Of a stretch of 64,000 nt of DNA, positions 51,231-61,771 are shown piece by piece. Under the pieces are notes generated by a model. That model was not told the origin of the DNA. It searched no databases and saw nothing but the letters and a program-made list of their open reading frames with translations. The DNA comes from Pectobacterium colocasium (GTDB taxonomy: Bacteria > Pseudomonadota > Gammaproteobacteria > Enterobacterales > Enterobacteriaceae). The position numbers and the translations under genes are program-made. The stretch lies in the NCBI RefSeq assembly GCF_020181655.1, contig NZ_CP084032.1:2170001-2234000 (forward strand). Direction: 5' to 3'. Each line of letters begins with the position of its first letter. The stretch's first letter is position 1.

Positions 51231-51274
51231 CTGGAATGAACTGTCTGCCTGCTAGCGGACGGCTATGGTAACGA

Positions 51275-52717
51275 TTATTCCACGCGCAGGATGCGGATCG
51301 TGTTGGTCGTGCCTACGGTACCCATGATGTCACCCTGTGTGACGATAACCAGATCCCCAGACATCAGGAATCCTTTATCGCGCAGGCGAATCACCGCATC
51401 GTTAGCGGCAGCCACGCCATCCGTGTAGCTATCGAAATGCACGGGAGTAACGCCACGATATAATGCCGTCAGGTTCAGCGTTTGTTCATGACGAGACATG
51501 GCAAAAATCGGCAATCCGGAACTGATACGAGACATCATCAGCGCGGTACGGCCTGACTCCGTCATAGCGATCAGCGCCGTCACCCCTTTCAGGTGATTGG
51601 CGGCATACATCGCAGACATCGCGACGGATTCTTCCGTGTTATCAAATTGCACATCAAGGCGGTGTTTGGAGACGTTGATGCTTGGGATTTTCTCCGCGCC
51701 TAAACAGACTTTCGCCATGGCGGCGACGGTTTCAGCCGGATATTGACCCGCAGCGGTTTCTGCCGACAGCATGACCGCATCGGTACCATCTAGCACGGCG
51801 TTGGCGACGTCCATCACCTCTGCGCGCGTTGGCATCGGGTTGGTGATCATCGATTCCATCATCTGCGTGGCGGTAATGACGGCACGGTTCAACTGACGGG
51901 CGCGACGAATCAATTTCTTCTGAATGCCCACCAGCTCTGGATCGCCGATTTCAACGCCCAGATCGCCCCTCGCCACCATCACCACATCGGAAGCCAGAAT
52001 AATGTCATCCATCGCGGCATCTGAGCAGACGGCTTCAGCACGTTCAACTTTTGATACGATCTTGGCGTGACAGCCCGCATCGCGCGCGAGGCGGCGTGCG
52101 TAGTTGAGGTCTTCACCTGTACGGGGGAAAGAAACGGCCAGATAGTCGACGCCAATTTTTGCGGCAGTAATAATGTCGGCTTTATCTTTTTCCGTCAGGG
52201 CTTCAGCAGACAGACCGCCGCCGAGTTTGTTGATGCCTTTGTTGTTAGACAGCGGGCCACCAACGGTGACTTCGGTATACACTTTCAGGCCTTCAACCTG
52301 AAGCACTTTCAGTTGTACACGACCATCATCCAGTAACAGGATATCGCCAGGTACGACGTCGCTCGGTAAGCCTTTGTAATCGATCCCAACTTTTTCTTTA
52401 TCGCCTTCGCCTTTCGCTAAGTTGGCATCCAGCAAGAATTTGTCGCCGACATTCAGGAAAATTTTACCTTCTTTGAAGGTAGAAACACGAATTTTTGGAC
52501 CCTGTAGATCGCCAAGAATGGCAACGTGGCGGCCCAATTTAGCCGCAATTTCACGAACTTTGTTGGCACGTAATAGATGATCTTCTGGTGTGCCGTGAGA
52601 AAAATTCATGCGTACTACGTTAGCGCCCGCACTGATAATCTTTTCGAGATTATTATCGCGGTCGGTAGCGGGCCCCAGGGTGGTGACAATCTTGGTTCTT
52701 CTGAGCCGTCTGGACAT
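51275..52717 (-). CDS. pykA: Pyruvate kinase II
   Basis: Final glycolytic step, phosphoenolpyruvate plus ADP to pyruvate plus ATP. The 480-residue protein starts [19 protein letters not shown] and contains [32 protein letters not shown], the signature [11 protein letters not shown] and the C-terminal domain [20 protein letters not shown]. The start residues and the length match PykA (480) rather than PykF (470). It lies beside hexR, as in E. coli. Confidence 0.96.
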   Translation of the reverse strand: MSRRLRRTKIVTTLGPATDRDNNLEKIISAGANVVRMNFSHGTPEDHLLRANKVREIAAKLGRHVAILGDLQGPKIRVSTFKEGKIFLNVGDKFLLDANLAKGEGDKEKVGIDYKGLPSDVVPGDILLLDDGRVQLKVLQVEGLKVYTEVTVGGPLSNNKGINKLGGGLSAEALTEKDKADIITAAKIGVDYLAVSFPRTGEDLNYARRLARDAGCHAKIVSKVERAEAVCSDAAMDDIILASDVVMVARGDLGVEIGDPELVGIQKKLIRRARQLNRAVITATQMMESMITNPMPTRAEVMDVANAVLDGTDAVMLSAETAAGQYPAETVAAMAKVCLGAEKIPSINVSKHRLDVQFDNTEESVAMSAMYAANHLKGVTALIAMTESGRTALMMSRISSGLPIFAMSRHEQTLNLTALYRGVTPVHFDSYTDGVAAANDAVIRLRDKGFLMSGDLVIVTQGDIMGTVGTTNTIRILRVE

Positions 52718-52900
52718 GTATAACTCCGTTCACTTGTGAAGCTGTAGTGTTGCGATTAAGCGTCGAATAACGGTGCAAAATGTCACTTTACAACAAAACT
52801 ATTTCACCTGCGTTATCCGAACATCGTGTTGAGTCTGATTATCATACTGTACAGGTAATCCCCGTCATCTTTCCATGCCCGTCGTCTGTGGCCATTCAAG

Positions 52901-52930
52901 ATGAGCGGGTAGATGATACCGCTCATTTTT
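52901..52930 (+). terminator. Terminator-like hairpin pointing rightward, in the pykA-hexR gap
   Basis: atgagcgg / ccgctcat with a 10-base loop followed by five T on the plus strand. The flanking genes pykA and hexR both read leftward, so the obvious client is missing; in the hexR direction the tail is cttgaatgg, not T-rich. Confidence 0.5.
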
Positions 52931-52973
52931 CATAGGTATAACTCAAAAACAAAGCACAACATAAACTTATCTA

Positions 52974-53843
52974 TCACCTGAAGGGATTAATCAGTCGCTC
53001 GTCTTTATCAAAGCGAGATTCGCGCAAGGCCTCTTTGACCCGCTTCAGGTTATCACGAAACTTCTCTCCGCGGCGCAGTGTGAAACCAGTCGCCAGAACG
53101 TCGATCAGCGTCAACTGGGCGATGCGAGACACCATCGGCATATAGACATCGGTATCTTCAGGCACATCAAGCCGCAACGCCAGCGAGGCCTCACGCGCGA
53201 GCGGCGTGCCGTCTGAGGTGATCGCGATGACGGTCGCGTCGTTCTCACGTGCTAACTGTGCCATTTCGACCAGACTTTTGGTTCTGCCAGTGTGGGAGAT
53301 CAGTACCACCACGTCGCCGTCGCTGGAATTCATGCAACTCATACGCTGCATAACGATGTCATCAAAATAAACGACGGGAATATTGAAGCGGAAAAATTTG
53401 TTCATCGCATCGTGTGCGACAGCCGCGGAGGCGCCCAGACCGAAGAAAGAGATTTTTTTCGCCTGCGTCAGCAAATCCACGGCGCGGTTGACGGCAGTGA
53501 CATCCAGGCTGGATTTCACCTGTTCCAGACCCGCCATTGCGGATTCAAAGATTTTACTGGTGTAGGCGTCAACGCTGTCATCTTCTTCAACGTTACGGTT
53601 CACATAGGGCGTACCGTTTGCCAGACTTTGTGCCAGATGTAGTTTAAAATCGGGAAAACCTTTCGTTTCAAGGCGGCGACAGAAACGATTGACCGTTGGC
53701 TCGCTGACGTCGGCCATTTTGGCTAAGGTCGCGATGCTGGAGTGAATGGCTGTCTGCGGAGTGCTTAGGATCACTTCAGCAACTTTTCTTTCCGATTTGC
53801 TCAAGAGTTCTAGGTGACTCTGGATTTTTTCCAGCATATTCAT
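52974..53843 (-). CDS. hexR: HexR, RpiR-family regulator of sugar metabolism
   Basis: Repressor of central carbon genes that releases DNA on binding 2-keto-3-deoxy-6-phosphogluconate. The ATG at 53843 gives the family start MNMLEKIQSHLELLSKSERKVAEVIL and 289 residues; an upstream in-frame start at 53897 adds 18 residues not seen in the family. An HTH_6 DNA-binding domain (1-77, with ADVSEPTVNRFCRRLETKGFPDFK) is followed by an SIS sugar-phosphate domain (about 120-260, VVVLISHTGRTKSL). It is divergent from zwf, which has a HexR operator. Confidence 0.95.
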   Translation of the reverse strand: MNMLEKIQSHLELLSKSERKVAEVILSTPQTAIHSSIATLAKMADVSEPTVNRFCRRLETKGFPDFKLHLAQSLANGTPYVNRNVEEDDSVDAYTSKIFESAMAGLEQVKSSLDVTAVNRAVDLLTQAKKISFFGLGASAAVAHDAMNKFFRFNIPVVYFDDIVMQRMSCMNSSDGDVVVLISHTGRTKSLVEMAQLARENDATVIAITSDGTPLAREASLALRLDVPEDTDVYMPMVSRIAQLTLIDVLATGFTLRRGEKFRDNLKRVKEALRESRFDKDERLINPFR

Positions 53844-54171
53844 ACGACAAGGGCCATGTAAGTTTTTTCCAATTTCAACTAAAGGTACAACTGGCATGCA
53901 TTACGTGAAAATATACTACGACCCTGTACTGGTTGGCAGCGGGCAACACGTTAAGTTAGGTCCTTTTTTTGCCAGAACATGACATGTGTCTAACTTTCAG
54001 AAAAGTAATCGACTGTCAGAAACGACGAAAAATTTCGCTTTAGGGCGAATGCATAAGTGATTTCAGCCGCTGCACAGACCGATTTATGTGTGGTTTTCAG
54101 CCAATAGCGACCATTATTTGGCATTTTTATGATGGGTTTACTGGCTGTAGTCAAAAAGAGTACATTATCGC
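53844..54171. other. Divergent promoter region hexR / zwf
   Basis: Apart from the HexR box at 54172, no repeat is visible here. A longer, less regular pair tgtagt...agtaca at 54146-54164 resembles the HexR half-sites but has too long a spacer to call. Confidence 0.45.
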
Positions 54172-54186
54172 TGTAATAAAATTACA
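54172..54186. promoter_or_regulatory. HexR operator of zwf
   Basis: tgtaataaaattaca is a perfect palindrome around AAA and fits the HexR consensus TGTARTTWWAYTACA at nearly every position. It ends 24 bases before the zwf ATG, so bound HexR would block transcription initiation or elongation into zwf. Confidence 0.9.
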
Positions 54187-54210
54187 GCATCCTGCAACGA
54201 GGAGATGAAC

Positions 54211-55686
54211 ATGGCGGTAACTTCAACAGCCCAAGCGTGCGATCTGGTTATTTTCGGTGCCAAGGGCGATCTGGCGCGCCGTAAATTGCTGCCTTCCCTG
54301 TATCAGTTGGAAAAAGCAGGCCACATCCATGCGGACACCAAAATTATCGGGGTGGGCCGCGCAGATTGGGATAAAGCGGAGTATACCCGCGTCGTGCGCG
54401 AAGCGCTTGACACCTTTATGAAAGAAGCCATCGACGATAAGTTGTGGGAGACGCTAAGCAGTCGGCTGGATTTCTGCAATCTTGATGTGGAAGACACGAA
54501 AGCGTTCAACAAACTGGGCAAGATGCTTGACCAGAAAAACCGTACCACCATTAACTACTTTGCGATGCCGCCGAGCACATTCGGCGCGATCTGCAAAGGG
54601 CTGGGAACCGCTGGGCTGAATAAAGAGCCGGCGCGCGTGGTGATGGAAAAACCACTGGGTACCGATCTGGCGTCTTCTCGCGTCATTAACGATCAGGTCG
54701 CGGAATACTTCAATGAGTGCCAGGTTTATCGTATCGACCACTATCTCGGTAAAGAAACCGTACTGAATCTGCTGGCGCTGCGTTTTGCCAACTCGCTGTT
54801 CTCCTCAAACTGGGATAACCGGACGATCGACCATGTGCAGATTACGGTAGCGGAAGAAGTCGGGATTGAAGGGCGCTGGGGCTATTTTGATAAAGCTGGC
54901 CAGATGCGCGACATGATCCAGAACCATCTGTTACAGATTTTGACGATGATCGCGATGTCACCGCCATCTGACCTGACGACCGACCGTATCCGAGATGAAA
55001 AAGTGAAAGTGTTGCGTTCACTGCGTCGTATTGATCGTTCCAACGTGCATGAAACGACCGTGCGCGGCCAATATACGTCTGGTTTTGTTCAGGGACACAA
55101 AGTGCCGGGCTATCTGGAAGAAGAAGGCGCGAACAAAAGCAGCAGCACGGAAACCTTTGTCGCGATTCGTGTCGACATTGACGACTGGCGCTGGTCCGGC
55201 GTGCCGTTCTACCTGCGTACCGGTAAACGCCTGCCGACCAAATGTTCAGAAGTTGTCGTGTACTTTAAAAACCCTGCGCTGAATCTGTTCCACGATTCTT
55301 ACCAACAACTGCCGCAAAACAAGCTGATCATTCGTTTGCAGCCTGATGAAGGTGTAGAAATCCAGATTCTGAATAAAATCCCAGGATTAGAGCACAAACA
55401 CCGCCTGCAAACGGTGAAACTGGATCTGAGCTTCTCGGAAACCTTTAATCAGCAGCATTTGGCCGATGCCTATGAGCGTCTGCTGCTGGAAACCATGCGT
55501 GGTATTCAGGCACTGTTTGTCCGTCGTGATGAGGTGGAAGAAGCCTGGAAATGGGTGGATTCCATCATGGATGCATGGGGTATGGACAACGATGCGCCGA
55601 AACCGTATCAGGCGGGAAGCTGGGGGCCTGTGGCATCCGTGGCGATGATTACCCGCGATGGCCGTTCCTGGAATGAGTTTGAATAA
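54211..55686 (+). CDS. zwf: Glucose-6-phosphate 1-dehydrogenase
   Basis: First enzyme of the oxidative pentose phosphate and Entner-Doudoroff routes, making 6-phosphogluconolactone and NADPH. The ATG at 54211 gives MAVTSTAQACDLVIFGAKGDLARRKLLPSLYQ and 491 residues; an ATG at 54205 is an alternative. The GAKGDLARR coenzyme loop and the active-site signature RIDHYLGKE (about 178-186) are intact. It is preceded by the HexR box and followed by eda; edd is not next to it, unlike E. coli. Confidence 0.97.
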   Translation: MAVTSTAQACDLVIFGAKGDLARRKLLPSLYQLEKAGHIHADTKIIGVGRADWDKAEYTRVVREALDTFMKEAIDDKLWETLSSRLDFCNLDVEDTKAFNKLGKMLDQKNRTTINYFAMPPSTFGAICKGLGTAGLNKEPARVVMEKPLGTDLASSRVINDQVAEYFNECQVYRIDHYLGKETVLNLLALRFANSLFSSNWDNRTIDHVQITVAEEVGIEGRWGYFDKAGQMRDMIQNHLLQILTMIAMSPPSDLTTDRIRDEKVKVLRSLRRIDRSNVHETTVRGQYTSGFVQGHKVPGYLEEEGANKSSSTETFVAIRVDIDDWRWSGVPFYLRTGKRLPTKCSEVVVYFKNPALNLFHDSYQQLPQNKLIIRLQPDEGVEIQILNKIPGLEHKHRLQTVKLDLSFSETFNQQHLADAYERLLLETMRGIQALFVRRDEVEEAWKWVDSIMDAWGMDNDAPKPYQAGSWGPVASVAMITRDGRSWNEFE

Positions 55687-55710
55687 TTTTTTGATAATGC
55701 GTCAGTAATT

Positions 55711-55745
55711 GAGATGCCGAGATCGCTCGGCATCTCACAGTTTTA
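55711..55745 (+). terminator. zwf terminator
   Basis: gagatgccgag / ctcggcatctc, 11-bp perfect stem with a 4-base loop, then acagtttt. Separates zwf from eda. Confidence 0.75.
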
Positions 55746-55853
55746 ATGTATGGCTAACGGTGCGGTCGGACATCTGCGGTGACGCAGATCCCTGTGGCAG
55801 GGGCGCGCTATATAATTAATGATGCCTTCGGGCATGACTGGAGATAACTTTTG

Positions 55854-56495
55854 ATGAAAAACTGGAAAACGAGCGCGGAACAGATTTTGACAACGGGTCC
55901 CGTTGTTCCTGTTATTGTAGTCAACAAACTGGAACACGCGGTGCCGATGGCAAAAGCGTTAGTCGCGGGCGGCGTTCGCGTTCTGGAACTGACATTGCGT
56001 ACCGACTGCGCCATTGACGCGATCCGCGCGATTGCGAAAGAAGTACCCGAAGCCATCGTAGGTGCGGGTACGGTAACAAACCCTGAACAACTGGCGGCCG
56101 TAGTGGAAGCCGGTGCCCAGTTCGCCATCAGCCCTGGTTTGACTGAACCGTTGCTGAAAGCGGCGACAGCAGGCAACATCCCGTTGATTCCAGGTATCAG
56201 CACGGTGTCTGAACTGATGCTGGGTATGGATTACGGCCTGCGTGAGTTCAAATTCTTCCCTGCGGAAGCTAACGGTGGTGTGAAAGCCCTCCAGGCGATC
56301 GCGGGTCCGTTTGCTCAGCTCCGTTTCTGTCCAACCGGTGGCATTACGCCAAATAACTACCGCGATTATCTGGCGCTGAAGAGCGTGCTGTGCGTGGGTG
56401 GTTCATGGCTGGTGCCGAACGATGCGCTGGAAAGCGGTGATTACGCGCGTATTACCGAACTGGCGCGTGAAGCCGTTGCAGGTGCAAAAGCCTAA
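55854..56495 (+). CDS. eda: KHG/KDPG aldolase
   Basis: Splits 2-keto-3-deoxy-6-phosphogluconate to pyruvate and glyceraldehyde-3-phosphate (Entner-Doudoroff and pectin/hexuronate catabolism). The ATG at 55854 gives [23 protein letters not shown] and 213 residues. The Schiff-base lysine is in [14 protein letters not shown] (about 133), with catalytic Glu in RVLELTLRT. It provides the last step for KDPG, the molecule that releases HexR. It has its own terminator at 56518. Confidence 0.97.
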   Translation: MKNWKTSAEQILTTGPVVPVIVVNKLEHAVPMAKALVAGGVRVLELTLRTDCAIDAIRAIAKEVPEAIVGAGTVTNPEQLAAVVEAGAQFAISPGLTEPLLKAATAGNIPLIPGISTVSELMLGMDYGLREFKFFPAEANGGVKALQAIAGPFAQLRFCPTGGITPNNYRDYLALKSVLCVGGSWLVPNDALESGDYARITELAREAVAGAKA

Positions 56496-56517
56496 GTTTG
56501 CTCGTGACTGAATGATA

Positions 56518-56547
56518 AAGGCCACTCGTAGTGAGTGGCCTTTTTTT
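56518..56547. terminator. eda terminator
   Basis: aaaggccactc / gagtggccttt with a 5-base loop followed by seven T; convergent purT may share it. Confidence 0.93.
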
Positions 56548-56579
56548 ATCTCATGCCTTACCCGGTTGGTGGCAGTCTA

Positions 56580-57758
56580 TCAGCCGCTGACTTTTACACC
56601 TGCCGCGACGCGCTTAGCGATTGCCACTGCATCGTCCGTGGTTTCTGCGCTGGCTAATGCGACGCCCATGCGACGTTTACCGCTAATATCCGGCTTACCA
56701 AACAGGCGAATTTGCGTATGAGGGAGTAGTGCACTTTCCAGCCGCTGATAGCGCACATTATTGCTATCGAGTTCCGGTAAAATCACAGCAGAAGCCGATG
56801 CGCCATATTGACGAATTGCGCCAATGGGTAACCCCAGAAACGCGCGAACGTGCAAGGCAAACTCGGAGAGAGCCTGAGAAATCATCGTCACCATGCCAGT
56901 ATCGTGCGGACGAGGGGACACTTCGCTGAAGATGACCTCATCGCCACAAACGAACAGTTCAACACCAAAGAGACCATAGCCACCGAGCGCTTTCACAACA
57001 TCGCTTGCCATTTTTTGCGCGCGTTCTTGCGCCAGTGCACTCATCTGCTGCGGTTGCCAGGACTCACGATAGTCGCCATCTTCCTGACGATGCCCGATAG
57101 GCGCACAGAAATGAATACCGTCAACCGCATGGATGGTTAGCAGCGTGATCTCAAAATCGAAATTCACCAACCCTTCCACGATGACGCGCCCACCGCCTGC
57201 GCGTCCGCCCTGTTGGGCGTAGTTCCACGCTTGCGCTAATTGTTCCGCAGAGCGAATCAGGCTTTGCCCTTTGCCGGATGAACTCATGACCGGTTTCACA
57301 ATGCAGGGATAGCCAATCGCATCTACTGCCTGACGAAAACTCTCTTCGCTATCGGCAAAACGGTAGGTGGAGGTAGGAACGCCGAGCGTTTCGGCTGCCA
57401 GACGGCGGATACCTTCACGGTTCATCGTCAGGCGTGTGGCTTCGGCGCAGGGAACAACATGGTGACCCTGCTTTTCCAACGTGACTAGCATGTCGGTGGC
57501 GATAGCCTCAATTTCCGGCACGATATAATCAGGACGTTCGGCTTCAACCAGCGCTTTCAATGCATCGCCATCCAACATATTGATGACGTGGCTGCGATGC
57601 GCAATCTGCATGGCTGGCGCATCGGCATAGCGATCGACCGCAATCACTTCGATTCCCAAACGCTGACATTCAATCGCCACTTCTTTGCCTAATTCACCGG
57701 AGCCAAGCAGCATCACTCGTGTGGCATCCGCACGCAGGGCGGTTCCAATCGTTAACAT
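56580..57758 (-). CDS. purT: Formate-dependent phosphoribosylglycinamide formyltransferase
   Basis: ATP-grasp enzyme that formylates GAR using free formate in purine synthesis, an alternative to PurN. The ATG at 57758 gives [35 protein letters not shown] and 392 residues, as in E. coli; the frame runs 44 codons further upstream across the PurR box, which is not coding. ATP-grasp segments [16 protein letters not shown] and [27 protein letters not shown] are clear. Confidence 0.96.
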   Translation of the reverse strand: MLTIGTALRADATRVMLLGSGELGKEVAIECQRLGIEVIAVDRYADAPAMQIAHRSHVINMLDGDALKALVEAERPDYIVPEIEAIATDMLVTLEKQGHHVVPCAEATRLTMNREGIRRLAAETLGVPTSTYRFADSEESFRQAVDAIGYPCIVKPVMSSSGKGQSLIRSAEQLAQAWNYAQQGGRAGGGRVIVEGLVNFDFEITLLTIHAVDGIHFCAPIGHRQEDGDYRESWQPQQMSALAQERAQKMASDVVKALGGYGLFGVELFVCGDEVIFSEVSPRPHDTGMVTMISQALSEFALHVRAFLGLPIGAIRQYGASASAVILPELDSNNVRYQRLESALLPHTQIRLFGKPDISGKRRMGVALASAETTDDAVAIAKRVAAGVKVSG

Positions 57759-57801
57759 AACCTTATACCTGATCGGGTTGTGAAAAATGGCCGCAGTATA
57801 A

Positions 57802-57817
57802 ACGAAAACGTTTGCGT
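57802..57817. promoter_or_regulatory. PurR operator of purT
   Basis: Read in the purT direction this is acgcaaacgttttcgt, 14 or 15 of 16 matches to the PurR consensus. It lies 44 bases upstream of the purT ATG, and purT is a PurR target in E. coli. Confidence 0.9.
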
Positions 57818-57958
57818 GCGCATTAAAGAGGGCGTGCATTGGAATGCGGTGCGCAAAAGCGCACCAAGAGATAAGGCGGTGGCTTGGCATTACTGGGCAA
57901 TCGTGCCACTCTTCTTGCAGAGTGAAAATTTTATGTTAAGACAACGAGATCCGACACG

Positions 57959-60010
57959 ATGAAGACACCGCAAGCTGAAAAACGCCCCCATGTGATGAGC
58001 ACGCATGGCGATACGCGTATCGACAATTATTACTGGCTGCGTGATGACAAGCGTGCCGATCCACAGGTGCTGGCCTATCTGGAACAGGAAAATGCCTATA
58101 GCGAGGCGGTAATGGCACCTCATGAGGCGCGCAAGCGGTCACTGTATGACGAAATGGTTAAGCGTATCCCGTCAACGGATATGTCTGTGCCGTATGTCAG
58201 AAAGGGTTATCGCTATCAAAGTCGTTATGAGCCGGGCAAAGAGTACGCCATTTATCTGCGCCAGCCCGAGCAGGCAACAGACGGATGGGAAACGCTGCTG
58301 GACGGAAATCAACGAGCAGAAGGGCACGAATTTTATAGCCTCGGAGCGCTTGAAGTTAGCCCGAACAATGCGCTGCTGGCACTTTCGGAGGATTTTTTAT
58401 CCCGTCGGCAGTACACGCTTCGTTTTCGCGATCTGAACAGCGGTGAGTGGCTGCCGGATGTGATCGAAAATGTCACGGCGGGGGCGGAATGGTCGGCGGA
58501 TTCGACGGTTCTGTATTACGTGCGCAAGCATGAGCAAACGTTATTGCCGTATCAGGTCTATCGTCATCGTCTGGGGAGCGATCCGGCACAGGATGAGCTG
58601 GTATATGAAGAGAAAGACGACACCTATTATGTCAGCCTGAGTAAAACGACATCAGAGCACTACATCACCATTTATCTCAGCAGCACGACGACGACGGAAG
58701 TGTTGTTGCTCGATGCGACGCACCCGGATGCTGTGCCGCAGGTCTGCATTCCACGCCGGAGAGATCATGAATATGGTATCGACCACTATCAGGGCCAGTT
58801 TTATCTGCGTTCTAATCGGGAAGGTAAAAACTTTGGTCTCTACCGTTCGGACAAACCCGATGAGCAGACGCTGGAAACGCTGATTGCACCACGTGAAAGC
58901 CGTGTGTTGGAAGGGTTTGAGCTGTTCCGTGACTGGCTGGTGGTCGAAGAGCGGGAGCGCGGTTTGACCAGCCTGCGCCAGATTCACTGGCATACGCAGG
59001 AAGAAAAAACGATCGCCTTTAATGACGCGAGTTATGTGACATGGCTGTCTTACAACCCGACGCCAGACACGGCCTTGATGCGATATGGCTATTCGTCAAT
59101 GACAACCCCCAGCACGCAATATGAATTGAATCTGGATACGGGCGAACAGCAGTTACTTAAACAAGCTGAAGTGAAAGACTTCTCTTCGGACAATTACCGG
59201 AGCGAACGCGTATGGATCACAGTTCGAGATGGCGTCGAGGTTCCTGTTTCTCTTGTTTACCATCGCGATCATTTCAGCCCAGGTAAGAATCCGATACTGG
59301 TCTACGGCTACGGCGCTTATAGCCATAGTTTGGATCCGGATTTCAGTGTGAGTCGCTTGAGCCTGTTGGACCGAGGGTTCATTTTCGCCTTAACGCACAT
59401 TCGCGGCGGTGGTGAGCTGGGGCAACAGTGGTACGACGATGGCCGGTTGCTCAATAAAATGCATTCCTTCACGGATTTCATCGATGTATCGCAGGCATTA
59501 ATAGCAAAAGGCTATGGCGACAGGAAAAACATGTTCGCAATGGGAGGCAGTGCGGGAGGATTATTGATGGGCGCGGTGGTGAATATGGCGCCTGAACTGT
59601 TTAAAGGCGTTGTCGCTCAGGTTCCATTCGTTGATGTGCTGACGACGATGCTGGATGAGTCTATCCCATTGACGACCGGCGAGTATGACGAGTGGGGCGA
59701 TCCGAATGAGCAAACCTACTATGACTACATCAAACAATACAGCCCCTATGACGGTGTTATCGCACAGCGTTATCCACATTTGCTGGTGACGACCGGGTTG
59801 CACGATTCTCAGGTGCAGTATTGGGAACCTGCGAAGTGGGTCGCGAAATTGCGGGAGGTCAAAACCGACGATCGTCTGGTGTTGCTGTACACCGACATGG
59901 ATGCCGGGCATGGCGGAAAATCTGGTCGTTTTAAACGCTATGATGATATCGCGTTGGAATATGCTTTTCTGCTGATGGTGCTTGAAATACCTGAGGGCGA
60001 TCGTGGATAA
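57959..60010 (+). CDS. ptrB: Oligopeptidase B
   Basis: S9A serine peptidase that cuts short peptides after Arg or Lys; cytoplasmic. The 683 residues comprise a beta-propeller (about 70-405) and an alpha/beta-hydrolase catalytic domain with the nucleophile in [16 protein letters not shown] (about Ser532), the [18 protein letters not shown] segment with the acidic residue, and the His in [13 protein letters not shown]. Length is close to E. coli 686. A perfect hairpin follows at 60031. Confidence 0.95.
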   Translation: MKTPQAEKRPHVMSTHGDTRIDNYYWLRDDKRADPQVLAYLEQENAYSEAVMAPHEARKRSLYDEMVKRIPSTDMSVPYVRKGYRYQSRYEPGKEYAIYLRQPEQATDGWETLLDGNQRAEGHEFYSLGALEVSPNNALLALSEDFLSRRQYTLRFRDLNSGEWLPDVIENVTAGAEWSADSTVLYYVRKHEQTLLPYQVYRHRLGSDPAQDELVYEEKDDTYYVSLSKTTSEHYITIYLSSTTTTEVLLLDATHPDAVPQVCIPRRRDHEYGIDHYQGQFYLRSNREGKNFGLYRSDKPDEQTLETLIAPRESRVLEGFELFRDWLVVEERERGLTSLRQIHWHTQEEKTIAFNDASYVTWLSYNPTPDTALMRYGYSSMTTPSTQYELNLDTGEQQLLKQAEVKDFSSDNYRSERVWITVRDGVEVPVSLVYHRDHFSPGKNPILVYGYGAYSHSLDPDFSVSRLSLLDRGFIFALTHIRGGGELGQQWYDDGRLLNKMHSFTDFIDVSQALIAKGYGDRKNMFAMGGSAGGLLMGAVVNMAPELFKGVVAQVPFVDVLTTMLDESIPLTTGEYDEWGDPNEQTYYDYIKQYSPYDGVIAQRYPHLLVTTGLHDSQVQYWEPAKWVAKLREVKTDDRLVLLYTDMDAGHGGKSGRFKRYDDIALEYAFLLMVLEIPEGDRG

Positions 60011-60030
60011 GAGATAAAGCGTAGCTATGA

Positions 60031-60056
60031 GGGTAAACCCAATCTCGGGTTTACCC
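60031..60056 (+). terminator. ptrB hairpin
   Basis: gggtaaaccc / gggtttaccc, a 10-bp perfect stem with a 6-base loop 21 bases after the ptrB stop. No T run follows (gattggc), so it may protect the 3' end or work with a factor. Confidence 0.55.
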
Positions 60057-60109
60057 GATTGGCACGGTGCATTACTTCGGTTACCAAAATTTAGGTTATC
60101 AATGAATAC

Positions 60110-60220
60110 CTAGGTAATATCAGCCTGCGTTTTTTTCGCTTTTTTGTCAGCCCGCTTTTCGGCGGCTGTTCTTAGCGGTTTCTTCTTGCTGTTTTTTTTG
60201 CTATCCAGTCCTTTACTCAT
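60110..60220 (-). CDS. 36-residue lysine-rich basic protein, unrecognised
   Basis: The minus-strand ATG at 60220 follows GAGG with 7-base spacing. The protein begins MSKGLDSKKNSKKKPLRTAA and continues EKRADKKAKKTQADIT; 13 of 36 residues are Lys or Arg, none is aromatic, and no membrane segment exists. It is likely disordered and might bind nucleic acid. I cannot assign a family. The good ribosome site and compact frame support a real gene. Confidence 0.6.
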   Translation of the reverse strand: MSKGLDSKKNSKKKPLRTAAEKRADKKAKKTQADIT

Positions 60221-60320
60221 ATCTTGCCTCGCTTGATAAAAGGTTAGGTTGCCACTCCATTAACCTCCTGTGCGGGCCGATATGCAAGTAGAAAATGGTT
60301 TTTGCTCTGTAAGAATGTAA

Positions 60321-60347
60321 ACCGTGGAAAGGGATGGTTTCCACGGT
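60321..60347 (-). terminator. holE terminator hairpin
   Basis: accgtggaaa / tttccacggt, 10-bp perfect stem, with TTTACATTC following in the holE direction. It starts 34 bases after the holE stop. Confidence 0.6.
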
Positions 60348-60380
60348 ACAGACGGCATAGACAGGAACGAGGAGGTAAGG

Positions 60381-60611
60381 CTATTTAGCCTTGGGCTCGT
60401 AGGGTAAACGCGAGAACTGAAGTGAGCGCTGGCGATAAAACATTACGCGTTCGCGAAAATAGTTACGTAGGTGCTCGGGCTGCTCTCTCTCAACGGCCTC
60501 TGGAATGACCGGCATATTGTAACGTTCTTTGAAGGCAACGCCTGATGCCGCCAAATCCACGTTAACTTTATCCATCTCCTCTTTGGACAACTCCGCCAGA
60601 CTATAGCCCAT
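60381..60611 (-). CDS. holE: DNA polymerase III theta subunit
   Basis: Small subunit that binds the epsilon proofreading exonuclease in the polymerase III core. The 76 residues include [46 protein letters not shown] and end [10 protein letters not shown], nearly as in E. coli theta (76 residues). A GGAG site precedes the ATG. In E. coli it is also near ptrB. Confidence 0.96.
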   Translation of the reverse strand: MGYSLAELSKEEMDKVNVDLAASGVAFKERYNMPVIPEAVEREQPEHLRNYFRERVMFYRQRSLQFSRLPYEPKAK

Positions 60612-60714
60612 ACCATTTTCTCCTGCCGATTGATCACAGACTGATGTGCGCCACGGTAAAGTAGTGGCAGGAAAATGGCAAGTGTTCGCCTTATCATGTG
60701 GATGTTTATTATTC

Positions 60715-60860
60715 TTATTACGAAATAGGAATCATTTTTAATACGGAAATTTCATAAGTGATATAAAACGCGGTTGTTATTTTTGATAATAAAAATGATT
60801 CGCAATAATATATTCCCCTAAGAGGTAGTTGATAATAAATATCAATAACAATATTCGTAA
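60715..60860. promoter_or_regulatory. AT-rich ftnA upstream region with possible Fur-type sites
   Basis: Two stretches resemble the Fur consensus GATAATGATAATCATTATC: tgataataaaaatgattcgc at about 60784 and gttgataataaatatcaata at about 60829. In E. coli several Fur dimers upstream of ftnA relieve H-NS silencing, so clustered imperfect sites in AT-rich DNA would fit. The 371-bp gap holds no gene. Confidence 0.45.
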
Positions 60861-60982
60861 TGCATTGTTTTTGTTGTTTATTTTATTAATTAACTTGTGA
60901 TGTTAATAAAGTGTTTTTTATTTTATTTTTTCAGGCATAATGCCCTGAATAATTTCACCTGCCGGGAAAATAGGGAGTTAAT

Positions 60983-61489
60983 ATGTTAAAAAAAGAAATG
61001 ATTCAGAAGCTGAATGAGCAACTTAATCTGGAATTTTATTCCGCAAATTTGTATCTGCAGATGAGCGCATGGTGCGGTGACAAAGGTTTTGAAGGCGCAT
61101 CCAGTTTCCTGAAGACGCATTCTCAGGAAGAAATGCAGCACATGCAGCGCCTGTTTGACTATCTGGACGACACCGGAAGCCTGCCTGTATTAGGCGCGAT
61201 TGCTGCACCGCCGATTGATTTTGATTCATTGGCTGATGTCTTCAAGCTGACCTATGAACACGAACAACTGATCACTGCAAAAATTAATGAGCTGGCGCAT
61301 GAGGCGATGGCGCTGCAAGACTACTCCACATTTAACTTCCTGCAATGGTACGTTGCTGAACAGCACGAAGAAGAGAAACTGTTCCGTTCCATTCTGGACA
61401 AACTGGCTCTGGTCAAAGCCAGCGAAGGCGGCCTGTTCTTCATCGATCAGGACCTGAAAAAAATGTCTGCGGCGGCACCGTCAGCCTAA
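60983..61489 (+). CDS. ftnA: Non-heme ferritin
   Basis: 24-subunit iron storage protein with a ferroxidase centre. The 168 residues begin [31 protein letters not shown] and contain the ferroxidase ligands in [11 protein letters not shown] (Glu17), [12 protein letters not shown] (Glu and His near 50-53) and [11 protein letters not shown] (about 126-130). There is no heme-ligand methionine pattern of bacterioferritin. A terminator follows. Confidence 0.96.
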   Translation: MLKKEMIQKLNEQLNLEFYSANLYLQMSAWCGDKGFEGASSFLKTHSQEEMQHMQRLFDYLDDTGSLPVLGAIAAPPIDFDSLADVFKLTYEHEQLITAKINELAHEAMALQDYSTFNFLQWYVAEQHEEEKLFRSILDKLALVKASEGGLFFIDQDLKKMSAAAPSA

Positions 61490-61531
61490 CGACAAGCGAC
61501 GCTTCTGTCGGCCAATGATGACTTGAATGAT

Positions 61532-61563
61532 GCGGGATACTGTTCTCTTTATCCCGCAATTTT
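61532..61563 (+). terminator. ftnA terminator
   Basis: gcgggata / tatcccgc with a 10-base loop followed by aatttt, 43 bases after ftnA. Confidence 0.75.
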
Positions 61564-61771
61564 CCCCTTCTGAACGACCTTTCTGCCGGTATCAAACCGC
61601 CGATGTTATTCCTGACGTCGCGCTCGACTTCATCTGCCTCTGTCGCTATGATCGCCTCAGTAGTGATATACAACATTCTGTTTTATAAGGTTTGTGCCGT
61701 CTTTCTCTGAGTTAGATAAGACTGCAAAACTTACACACATCATTGTCTGAATACGCCATGTCGGGAATACC

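Noticed and set aside
54146..54164. Second HexR box upstream of zwf
   Set aside because: tgtagt and agtaca half-sites are separated by seven bases instead of three, outside the HexR consensus.
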